Shown piece by piece: positions 1 through 7,400 of a DNA stretch of 17,015 bases. Location: assembly GCA_964432985.1 (NCBI GenBank), contig CAYSPT010000091.1:1-17015 (forward strand). Reading direction: 5' to 3'. Source of the DNA: CAYSPT01 sp964432985. Its GTDB lineage: Bacteria > Muiribacteriota > CAYSPT01. Position 1 is the stretch's first letter; each line of letters begins with the position of its first letter. The notes under the pieces are model-generated. The model was not told the origin of the DNA, did not search any database, and saw only the letters and a program-made list of their open reading frames with translations. The position numbers and the translations under genes are program-made.

Positions 1-1
1 C

Positions 2-1738
2 ATTCCCGTCTGGTACTGGTGGTACCTGCGGGAGAACCTGGCCTCGATACCGTCCGAGCCCGGTTTGGTGCTGCACACCAATTCTCTGTACGCCCCTGGC
101 GGACTGGACATCCAGACACATATCAGTGACCCGTTTTTCCTGCTCAGCCTGTTTCCGTTAATTGGCATCTGGGGGTTTCCCTACGACGCCAATCTGTATG
201 TGATAATGACACTAGTCCTCAATGGCGCGTGTGTGTATCTGGTGCTCAGAAAGTTCAGACTGGATGTCAAGGCATCGGTTCTCGGGGGCGCTCTGGTGGC
301 CCTCAACCCTTACTATCTCACTACCGCTGCCGCCGGTAAGCACGAGCAGGCTGTTGCCTGGTTCCTTATCCTGTTCATGGGAGTTTTGCCCGACTGCTTG
401 TTAAAGGGCGGCAAGAAACGGGTCCTGTTGTCGGCGGTTGTCTTCCTCCTGGCGTCCATTGTCTACTGGTTCCACGGGCTGTTCCTGGGGCTTTTCCTGG
501 TTCTGGCCGTTTGTGTGGCTGTTTATAAAGCGCCTCGCAAGCTCAGATGGCTACCGGTCAAGCGGGCACTGGCGGTACTGTTGTTGTTTCTCGCTTTGGC
601 GCTGCCGTTCCTCTATCCGTTTCTGCCCATAGGCGTGTCGGAAGGCAAGGTCATGGGAGTGTCGTCAACAAAGGTCGTTCCTTTCAAACTGCCGCCCCGG
701 TCTCAAGAGCGTACCAGCACACTGGAGACGGAAGCAGACCAGCTCAGAGTACGGTCCGCCTCCCCCGCTTCGCTGGTGAAAAATCGCGTCGCGCTGCTTG
801 CCCTGGTTCTTATCGTTCCCCTGTTGTTTCTCAAGAGAAAACCGTGGCTCTGGATTGTGACGGGGATTACGTTCTACGTCCTGTCACTGGGGCCATACCT
901 GTCAATTCCGGGCTTGAGAAAGCAGATAGTGATGCCGTTTTCCCTGCTGTATGCTTTTGTTCCCTTTGCCTCCAGAATACTTAATACCGGCCGTTTTGCC
1001 GCAGTGACCTGCCTGGCACTGGCGGTCCTGGCTGCTTGCTCCTACGCGCGTTTTTCGAAGCGTTTCAGGTTCTCGGAGAAAACCAGGTTTGTCCTGCTCC
1101 TCGTTCTGCTGGCAGTTGCACTCGGCCTGGGAAGAACAGGTACAAAGATAAAGCTGCACGGCCTGTTGGACGTGCCGGAAGGATTAGAGAGAATCAAGGG
1201 ACTGCAGGGCGGAGTAATCGACGTTCCCTTCTTTTCCGAAGCAGTGTGCTCCCGTGCCCTTAGGTACCAGATGGTCCACGGCCGACCCCTGCTGGCCGGT
1301 CCCGGTGCCAATGTCCGTTACGCCAGCCCGGATTCATTTAAAGAGATGATGGCCAGGTATCCGCTCCTGCAATACCTGTCGGGATTCGGTCTCGTCGGGG
1401 GCAGGAGTCCGGGGGATGTATCGCTGGAGCTGGAATTACTGAAGAAAAAAGGATTCCGGTTTGTGATCCACCACAAGAATTCAGATGCTGGTCCCGGGGA
1501 AGTCTCGAGCCAAAATGACCAGGCATCATCAACGAGGGAAAACGAAAATGCGCCCTCGCTGATCCGGATATTGGGTATGTCTCCCATTTACAGTGACAGC
1601 GCAGTGGATATCTACGATCTGAAACATACCTGCCGTTTATCCGAAGCATCGGAGAGAAATCAGGACTGCTGCTGTATATGCAGGACCTGCGGGCGGCGTT
1701 TCAAGAAGTGCTCCCGGACGACCGCAGCGCTATTCTAA
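2..1738 (+). CDS. Polytopic membrane protein, GT-C glycosyltransferase-like (5' end cut by window)
   Basis: The reading frame is open to the left edge, so the true start lies outside; the TTG at 65 is only the first in-window initiator. The visible part begins with an aromatic stretch (VWYWWYLREN), followed by an extracytoplasmic-looking loop with NSLYAPGGLD and HISDPFF, then many hydrophobic helices. This order (loop with a P-G-G-x-D type motif before the first long helices, LNPYY, then repeated membrane spans and a soluble C-terminal part) is typical of GT-C fold membrane glycosyltransferases that use lipid-linked sugars and of related YfhO-like proteins. The catalytic Asp expected near the N-terminus is not in view, so the activity cannot be confirmed. 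The natural C-terminus probably lies near VDIYDLK (about 1625); the tail after it is oddly Cys-rich. The gene converges on rnhA, with 21 bp between the stop codons. Confidence 0.7.
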   Translation: MPVWYWWYLRENLASIPSEPGLVLHTNSLYAPGGLDIQTHISDPFFLLSLFPLIGIWGFPYDANLYVIMTLVLNGACVYLVLRKFRLDVKASVLGGALVALNPYYLTTAAAGKHEQAVAWFLILFMGVLPDCLLKGGKKRVLLSAVVFLLASIVYWFHGLFLGLFLVLAVCVAVYKAPRKLRWLPVKRALAVLLLFLALALPFLYPFLPIGVSEGKVMGVSSTKVVPFKLPPRSQERTSTLETEADQLRVRSASPASLVKNRVALLALVLIVPLLFLKRKPWLWIVTGITFYVLSLGPYLSIPGLRKQIVMPFSLLYAFVPFASRILNTGRFAAVTCLALAVLAACSYARFSKRFRFSEKTRFVLLLVLLAVALGLGRTGTKIKLHGLLDVPEGLERIKGLQGGVIDVPFFSEAVCSRALRYQMVHGRPLLAGPGANVRYASPDSFKEMMARYPLLQYLSGFGLVGGRSPGDVSLELELLKKKGFRFVIHHKNSDAGPGEVSSQNDQASSTRENENAPSLIRILGMSPIYSDSAVDIYDLKHTCRLSEASERNQDCCCICRTCGRRFKKCSRTTAALF

Positions 1739-1759
1739 TAATCCCAGAAGGGGGCTGCG

Positions 1760-2239
1760 TTAACCTGGCAGCGCGTCCTTTTCGAACTCCGTGTCAATCA
1801 TCAGGTTATCCTTTTGTGCAGCCGCGGTGGCCAGTTGGTCGCACCGCTCATTTTCCGGGTGACCGCTGTGGCCTTTTACCCATTTGAAGCTGACCTGGTG
1901 CTTTTCACAGAGCCTGAGCAGCTCTTCCCAGAGGTCGGTATTCTCGGCGTGGTCGCGCTTGTTGCGCTTCCATCCGTTGGCCCTCCACCGGCGTGCCCAT
2001 CCCTGCCTACAGGCGTCCACCAGGTACTTCGAGTCGCTGAAGACTATCACCGAGCATGGATACTTGAGGGCCTGAAGCCCCGCTATACAGGCTTTGAGCT
2101 CCATCCGGTTGTTCGTCGTCCGGCGGTAACCTCCCGAAAGCTCCCGTTTGTGCGGCCCGTATTTCAAAATGGTGCCGTAGCCTCCCGGCCCGGGATTGCC
2201 GCTGCACGCTCCGTCGGTGTAGAGAGTTACCCGTTTCAT
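1760..2239 (-). CDS. rnhA: Ribonuclease HI
   Basis: Cleaves the RNA strand of RNA-DNA hybrids (Okazaki primers, R-loops) in the cytoplasm. The 159-aa product has the usual RNase HI length and all catalytic residues: D9 in YTDGACSGNPGPGG, E47 in RMELKA, D69 in SDSKY, H124 in KGHSGH and D134 in NERCDQLA. The basic stretch WRANGWKRNK matches the substrate-binding handle of the E. coli-type enzyme. The frame stays open upstream for 42 more codons, but the ATG starting MKRVTLYTDG fits the family N-terminus and overlaps the stop of the upstream small ORF as ATGA. The ribosome binding site before this ATG is weak, which fits translational coupling to that ORF. Confidence 0.96.
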   Translation of the reverse strand: MKRVTLYTDGACSGNPGPGGYGTILKYGPHKRELSGGYRRTTNNRMELKACIAGLQALKYPCSVIVFSDSKYLVDACRQGWARRWRANGWKRNKRDHAENTDLWEELLRLCEKHQVSFKWVKGHSGHPENERCDQLATAAAQKDNLMIDTEFEKDALPG

Positions 2240-2400
2240 TTCTTTTTGTCCGCCGGTTGCTCGATTATGGCTTCCGCCCGCTTGAATTCCTTCAGCAGCT
2301 TTTTCACCTTCCTGGTGCTGATCCTGGCCCGGGAACCCTTCGCCCTGAACGCCACAAAAATCCATGTGCTGTGATCTCTATCAGTAAAGTAGCGGAGCAT
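2236..2400 (-). CDS. Small basic ORF (54 codons) coupled to rnhA
   Basis: Reads MLRYFTDRDHSTWIFVAF and continues into a Lys/Arg-rich helix-like stretch (STRKVKKLLKEFKRAEAII), ending PADKKK. Its TGA overlaps the ATG of rnhA by 4 bp (ATGA). I do not recognise a family. In its favour are protein-like composition, exact abutment with rnhA and the weak rnhA ribosome binding site. Against it, the first ATG has no Shine-Dalgarno site and lies inside a perfect TATAAT with an extended TG, so a transcript starting there would lack this ATG. Translation would then need an upstream promoter or an internal start. A competing in-frame N-terminal extension of RNase HI from 2365 looks less protein-like. Confidence 0.42.
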   Translation of the reverse strand: MLRYFTDRDHSTWIFVAFRAKGSRARISTRKVKKLLKEFKRAEAIIEQPADKKK

Positions 2401-2407
2401 TATACCA
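2399..2407 (-). promoter_or_regulatory. Extended -10 element (TGGTATAAT) upstream of rnhA
   Basis: The minus strand reads TGGTATAAT, a perfect -10 hexamer preceded by the extended TG. No good -35 lies 16-18 bp upstream (AGGTAG at 17 bp), which extended -10 promoters can tolerate. Initiation would fall near 2391, inside the first codons of the 54-codon ORF. It may be the rnhA promoter. Confidence 0.4.
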
Positions 2408-2437
2408 CGTGAAGAACAATCCTACCTGAATAATAAT

Positions 2438-2476
2438 CCTGCTTCTTGCAGGCAGAAGACGGGATACTTCTGTCTG
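2438..2476. other. Two overlapping hairpins in the rnhA/ybjQ-like divergent intergenic region
   Basis: CCTGC-ttctt-GCAGG (2438-2452) and a 10-bp stem CAGGCAGAAG / CTTCTGTCTG (2449-2458 with 2467-2476, one G-T pair, 8-nt loop) share bases 2449-2452, so only one can form at a time. No T-run follows on either strand, so neither looks like an intrinsic terminator. Confidence 0.4.
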
Positions 2477-2504
2477 TACGGTAGTGACTATTTGACCCCA
2501 AACA

Positions 2505-2534
2505 TTGACAAACACTCCGCCAGCGTACTACTAT
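2505..2534 (+). promoter_or_regulatory. Sigma70-type promoter for the YbjQ-like/M48 genes
   Basis: TTGACA (2505-2510), an 18-bp spacer and TACTAT (2529-2534). Predicted start near 2541 gives a short leader with GGAGGTG 6-7 bp before the first ATG. Confidence 0.65.
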
Positions 2535-2569
2535 CCAGATTGGCTGAGGAATGAGCGGAGGTGGAAGTA

Positions 2570-2899
2570 ATGATACTTACAAACATAGAATCTGTCCCGG
2601 GTAAGCGGATCGTGGAGCATTACGGCCTGGTCTCAGGCAGTACCATCAGGGCCAAGCACGTTGGCCGGGATATCATGGCCAGTCTCAAAAATCTGGTTGG
2701 CGGGGAGTTGAAAGGGTACACGGAGCTTCTGCGGGAATCCCGGCAGGAGGCCACCAACCGGATGATCCAGCAGGCCAGGCAAACGGGGGCCAACGCCATA
2801 GTCAATGTTCGCTACGCCACGTCGTCAGTGGCCCAGGGTGCCGCCGAGTTGTTTGCCTACGGCACGGCTGTGCAGGTAGTGGACGATGAGCAGTATTAA
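2570..2899 (+). CDS. YbjQ/UPF0145 family protein (DUF74, putative heavy-metal-binding)
   Basis: A 109-aa soluble protein matching the YbjQ/UPF0145 family over its whole length: GKRIVEHYGLVSG at the N-terminus, RDIMASLKNLVGGELKGYTELL in the middle, then the helix with ARQTGANAIVNVRY and the closing ELFAYGTAVQV. YbjQ-type proteins are small oligomeric proteins annotated as heavy-metal-binding, but their function is not well established. The ATG at 2570 is chosen because GGAGGTG precedes it at ideal distance; an in-frame GTG at 2561 would sit inside that site. The TAA stop lies in the left terminal repeat of the palindromic element that follows. A membrane-anchored paralog and an M48 peptidase come next, probably cotranscribed. 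Confidence 0.9.
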   Translation: MILTNIESVPGKRIVEHYGLVSGSTIRAKHVGRDIMASLKNLVGGELKGYTELLRESRQEATNRMIQQARQTGANAIVNVRYATSSVAQGAAELFAYGTAVQVVDDEQY

Positions 2900-3090
2900 C
2901 CCGAATAATTCGCGAACGTTCATAGCGAGGTGAAGAAAATGGTTGCAGATACAAGGCGCGTGCAGAAAGATATTCAGAAGCGTACCTGTAGGTACGTTGA
3001 GAATATTTTTCGTATGCGCTTTAGCGCACCGCAACGTAGTAGGTGCGGTCATTTTCGAGCCGCAGCAGAATGGGTTGTGAATTATTTGGG
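2900..3090. repeat. 191-bp imperfect palindromic element (MITE- or REP-like)
   Basis: The ends are inverted repeats: CCCGAATAATTC (2900-2911) and GAATTATTTGGG (3079-3090), 11 of 12 matching, with TAACCC / GGGTTTA extending them outward. Pairing continues imperfectly inward (AATGGTTGCA around 2940 against the complement of TGCGGTCATT around 3050). The centre holds two perfect hairpins: CGTACCT-gt-AGGTACG (2981-2996), nested in ATATTC / GAATAT (2970-2975 with 3001-3006), and TGCGCT-tt-AGCGCA (3015-3028). No protein-like ORF is inside. The element splits two paralogous genes and supplies the stop codon region of the first. This is the form of a non-autonomous mobile or structured intergenic repeat; its copy number cannot be judged from one window. 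Confidence 0.65.
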
Positions 3091-3127
3091 TTTACCGTTT
3101 TTGAGATAAGGACACGGGTGAATCACT

Positions 3128-3625
3128 ATGTCTGAAAACGAGCTTGAAGGATTACTGTTTGTAATTTTTAATATTTTCCTCCCAGTTTGTTTCGTTGGTA
3201 TTTGTTACCTGTGCGGTATCTGGTCCGAGAAAAAGCATTATAAATCGATCATCCAACGGGAAAAAATGCTGATCAACCGCCCCGGTGTGACTATCGGGAA
3301 AACGATTGTGGCTCAGCAGCCGATTGCCAGGTCCTGGCTGGTCGTCGGCAGTGTGGCTATCGGGCAGGATTACTTCAAGCGGTTTCTGGCTATGCTCAGA
3401 AACCTGGTGGGAGGCCGGGTCAAGTCGTATGAGACGCTGATCGACCGAGCCCGCCGTGAAGCGATTCTGCGGATGAAGGAAAATGCCAGGGGGGCCGATA
3501 TTATTCTCAACCTGCGCCTGGAAACATCTTCTATCGGGAAGCAGTCGCATCGCAGAAAAACCATGGGCTGCGTTGAAGCATTCGCTTATGGGACTGCGGT
3601 CGTTTACAAGAAAGGCAGCGTATGA
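3128..3625 (+). CDS. Membrane-anchored YbjQ-family paralog
   Basis: 165 aa. An N-terminal hydrophobic helix (about residues 8-31, LLFVIFNIFLPVCFVGICYL) is followed by a short basic segment and a YbjQ-like domain (about 50-160). The domain shares with the preceding paralog the pattern FLAMLRNLVGGRVKSYETLI, then ARREAILRMKENARGADIILNLRLETSS and EAFAYGTAVV. An insertion of about ten residues (KQSHRRKTMG) sits before the last strand, where the soluble paralog has only a few residues. The start is preceded by GGGTGA about 6 bp upstream. The stop overlaps the ATG of the M48 gene by 4 bp, so the two are translationally coupled. The helix likely holds the domain on the cytoplasmic side of the membrane; the direction is inferred. 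Confidence 0.85.
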   Translation: MSENELEGLLFVIFNIFLPVCFVGICYLCGIWSEKKHYKSIIQREKMLINRPGVTIGKTIVAQQPIARSWLVVGSVAIGQDYFKRFLAMLRNLVGGRVKSYETLIDRARREAILRMKENARGADIILNLRLETSSIGKQSHRRKTMGCVEAFAYGTAVVYKKGSV

Positions 3626-4494
3626 AGTTTGTTCCCAAAGAGGTATCGGAAGAAAACGTCAACGTAACCGGCACCCATCCCCTTAAAGAATTGGCTATGC
3701 TGGTCGGGGGGATCTTGGGAGTTCTGGCCTGCGTCTATATCGTTCTCGGCGTCCTGGTCGGCTTGATTGCCCCGCGTATTTCACCGGAAGTGGAAAAGAA
3801 GCTCGGCGCGCTCTACGCTCCCCTCTATGAAGATCAGAAAGGTGACCCGGATACTATAGAGTATCTGCAGACAATTCTCGACGGCATCCAGGTCAATATG
3901 GAAAAGAAGGTGTTTGATTACCAGATTCATCTGGTCGAAAGCGAGGAAGCCAACGCCTACGCTTTGCCGGGAGGCCACATCATAGTGTGCTCGGGGTTGC
4001 TGGACGTGGTGGAATCCGAGAACGAAATCGCCATGGTACTGGCCCACGAACTGGGGCACTTCGTGAACCGGGACCACCTCAGGCAAATCGGCCGGGGCCT
4101 CGTGTTTGCGGTAATCTCCGTTATCGTATTCGGGGAGAAGAGCCTGGCCACGGGCATGATGAGAAAGATGCTGGTAGGTCTGGAAGCACAGTTTTCCCAG
4201 AAGCAGGAAACAATGGCCGACCGGTATGGCCTCGATCTGCTCCACAAAACATATGGGCACGCTGCCGGAGCGACGGATTTCTTCCAGCATCTGCAGGAAA
4301 AAAAGAAGGATGTCCGGTTTATGGCACTGTTTGCCACACATCCATATACACCGGCAAGAATCGAAATCCTCAAAGCCTACGTTGAACAACAAGGATTAAA
4401 ACTTGATGAGAAAATACCACTGGCCGGATTTCTGAAGAAGGAAGATAAACCTCAGGAAAAAGAATCCACCGATTCTGAAGACACTGCGGACTGA
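3622..4494 (+). CDS. M48-family membrane metallopeptidase
   Basis: A 290-aa zinc protease. One N-terminal membrane helix (about residues 29-52) precedes the peptidase domain. The zinc site is H142-E-L-G-H146, with the third ligand in QETMAD (E196) and D200 in the position usual for M48. The substrate-side motif NAYALPGGHI (111-120) and the helix NEIAMVLAHELGH are typical of the family, and THPYTPARI (about 239-247) marks the end of the domain. The C-terminus is acidic and polar (KKEDKPQEKESTDSEDTAD). M48 peptidases such as HtpX, BepA and LoiP act in envelope protein quality control; this one lacks the four helices of HtpX and the TPRs of BepA. The overlapping membrane-anchored YbjQ paralog is a likely partner. 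Its TGA directly abuts the stop of the convergent minus-strand gene. Confidence 0.93.
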   Translation: MKFVPKEVSEENVNVTGTHPLKELAMLVGGILGVLACVYIVLGVLVGLIAPRISPEVEKKLGALYAPLYEDQKGDPDTIEYLQTILDGIQVNMEKKVFDYQIHLVESEEANAYALPGGHIIVCSGLLDVVESENEIAMVLAHELGHFVNRDHLRQIGRGLVFAVISVIVFGEKSLATGMMRKMLVGLEAQFSQKQETMADRYGLDLLHKTYGHAAGATDFFQHLQEKKKDVRFMALFATHPYTPARIEILKAYVEQQGLKLDEKIPLAGFLKKEDKPQEKESTDSEDTAD

Positions 4495-7400
4495 CTACAA
4501 CACTTTTCTCGTGGTGGTTACTTTGTATCCCTGGTATTTTTTTGTCTTCTCTACCGCGTTCACAATCTGGGTATTGGTTTTGCTTTTCTTGAACGGATTT
4601 ATTACCAGCTTGGCTCTGTTGATCACGGAGTTCTTTTTCCCCCAACCCCGGTTCCACCGTATGAAAGCCACGGGAGCGTCGCACTGCGGAACCCAGATGG
4701 TGTTCTTTTCGAACCGCGGATTGAACCGTTTCGAAACGAGCCCGTAGGTGTATCGATGACACAGGTTCTTGCGGAGATTTCTGGCCAATTTTTTCGGAAG
4801 CGGCTTTCCGGAAAGAACTCTCGCAATCTCCTCCTTATAGATTTTGTATTGTTCTGCAGAAACGCTGATGGAAGCCAGGGCGGTCAGGGTGAATTTTCTT
4901 TTGGTAAGAATATCTTCAAGCGGCTCTACCAGTTCTTCCGGTTTGTATTTGCCCACCCGTGGCGCCCAGTGGATGACGTAGGGTTTGCTGTTGATGTAAA
5001 TCAGGTGCCCGTCATGGGTCACTCTGGTTGTTTTTCTGAAAATCACGTTTCTGGGGTTCTTGAATCCCACAATATAAATAACATAGTTTGTGCTGTTTTT
5101 GGCAAGCGCATCCGCCGCCGGTGGAGTGACCGAGATAGTGGTGTTCCCCCCGACAGGTTTGTAATACGTCGGTTCATCCCGACCGGTTGTTTTTCTGATC
5201 AGGGACAGAATGGATTCCGATGGAGGTTTTTGCGTCGTTGTGTGTTCGGAGATGGATTCCTGTTCGGTGACGGCGTTTCGATTTTCTGCTTGGGTAGTTC
5301 TGGCTCTGGTTTCGTTCTGTGTCCGGGTTTGCCTGGCAGAGTGGATGGCAGTGCAGAACGCAGCCGCCGAGGTCACTAAATACGATGAACTTCGGGTGCA
5401 GATGGTTCCGGCTTTACCGAGCAGGGAGAAAACGGGGAAACTACGGCCCCGGTATTTCCCTGCTGAATGCAGCGTCTCTTCAACGGTACCGAACATTGTT
5501 TGAACGGAGTTGGCGGCGGTCTGAGCTCTGTTGTACCGGCCGATGGTTTCGGATGCCAGCAGGTGATTTTCAAGGCAGGCAAGAGAACCGTATGTGGCTG
5601 TCGTCGGTTCACGGGGGATAGTGGTATAGGCGATTACCCGCGGTTCCAGAATGCACGCCAGCAGCCCCAGGAAGATGAGGAGGTGCTTGATACGGACCTT
5701 TGAGGCAGCGTGGGCCAGGGGAACCAGGTAATCGAGCGTTATGGCGTGCAGGGTCGCGTCGATGGTGGTCTTGATCTTCTCACTGAGCGGCTGCTGAATA
5801 AAGGGGAGCGATAGCATTTCCCGGGTGCAGGTATCGGCAATTCGAGGGATTGCTTCGTCCTGGTGGCGCAGAGGAAAATCAACAGTTTCGGCTTCCATGG
5901 CCATGGCCAGGAGATCCAGTTCGCCGGAACGGAGTCTCTGGATAAAGCCCGTTTCAATTTGGGCTGGTGAAGCATAGTCGAGCTGAAGTGGTTGCTGTAA
6001 CTCTTTTTCCGCGTATAGTGGTGGCACCGCATACGGTGGTGGCACCGCATACGGTGGTGGCAGCACGAGCCTGGGGGGCACCGGGTACGGGATATACTCG
6101 ATCTGGCAGACTGCCTCATGAACGAACCGGGATGTTTCCACCGTTTCCCCGGAGTTTTGCGGTGTCGGGAGTTGCGGCGTTAGGCGTTGAGGTTCAAGGC
6201 GTTGAGGTTCGATCGGCAGGTAGATACCGTAAACGGGTATTTCTTTGATGGTGCGTAATGTGTCGTGGTGGGAACGGTGAGGGATATCGGGTGAGGGCAG
6301 TTCCAGACTCAGCACGTAATCGTTGTGGAGACAACTATGTCCTCGATCTGTCAGCACGTGGTTTCCGGTTCGGGGCAGGGCGGCTGAGCCCTTTTCGGAC
6401 AGCGTTCCAAAAACGGAGAATCCGGGCTGCATGAAGGCTGCTTCTGTGGGTGCCTCCTTCCTGGGAAGCGGTGATGTTATGGAACGAGCGCTGTCACGTC
6501 CAGACCCGGCGCGGGATGGAATCTGGTACGGACTCTTCACTCCGGATAAGAAGCGGGAATGGTGACTGATGCAGGTTGCCTCAATTTCCAGTCCGATTTC
6601 CGCCAGAGCAAAACAGTAGTTCTCTTCAGTGAAGGAGTCGACACAGTGGTCCACGAGGAGTAACGGTTTTTCCCGCATCTTACGGATGGTTTCCGCCAGT
6701 TCCCCGCTTACCACAACAGGGGGTGTTTCCTGCGGGTGATAGAGTAGAGCAGGAATATTCTCGGGATTATTAGCAGACTTCGCTGTTAATAATCCAGGCA
6801 GGATGGGCACCGACTGGCGGACATATTCCAGTTGAAGCGGTACAAGCCTCTGTTCAGGTTTACCTTCCTGATAAAACTCACCGGTCGCTGCTGGTAACTC
6901 AGGCTGGTAATAATCCAGCAGTAATGGCGCCGTGCTCATGGGGTACTTACGGATTTCCCTTTTCAGATATGATGAAATACCACTGCCCTTCGACATGTCG
7001 AGCGCCTGGAGAACAGCGGTGTCTTTGCTAAGAGGTTTCAGGGATTTGGTTACCTCGGTGACGCTGACCAGGGAAATGAAATCATGATCAAGGACCTCTT
7101 TTTGTTTTTCGAGGTGTGTTATTCGTTTACGTACCCTGGTAATGGTTTTGGAGTACTTATCCAGATTGGTTGCCACAACTTCCAGGTTATCTACCTCTTG
7201 TTTGAATTCTTGTTTAAGGTTTTTAATCTGGTGGTCGAGATGGCGGATGAGTTTTTCGACGGCGATGAAATCCGAGAATCTTTGTATCCCTTTTTCGATC
7301 CGGTCGTTTTTATGACCGTAGGAGCACAGCCGGCGTTTAATCGTCTCGAACTCGCGGGTCTCATTGACTGAATCCTGCTTGAGGGCCGCAATCTTCCGTC

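Noticed and set aside
65..67. TTG as the start of the first gene
   Set aside because: The frame is open upstream to the window edge with protein-like sequence, so the gene starts outside.
1754..1772. GCTGC/GCAGC hairpin as a terminator between the first gene and rnhA
   Set aside because: The stem is only 5 bp and no proper T-run follows on either strand.
1760..2365. A 201-aa N-terminally extended RNase HI
   Set aside because: The extra 42 residues are Gly/Gln-rich and unlike RNase HI, and the family N-terminus begins at MKRVTLYTDG. The same DNA reads as a better protein in another frame ending ATGA.
2900..3090. CRISPR repeat or tRNA-like element
   Set aside because: There is no periodic direct repeat with spacers and no T-loop or acceptor stem. 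The symmetry is that of one long inverted repeat.
4756..5379. Plus-strand ORF of about 200 codons opposite the 1000-aa gene
   Set aside because: Low-complexity translation with no ribosome binding site. It is the antisense shadow of a much longer frame that has its own promoter.
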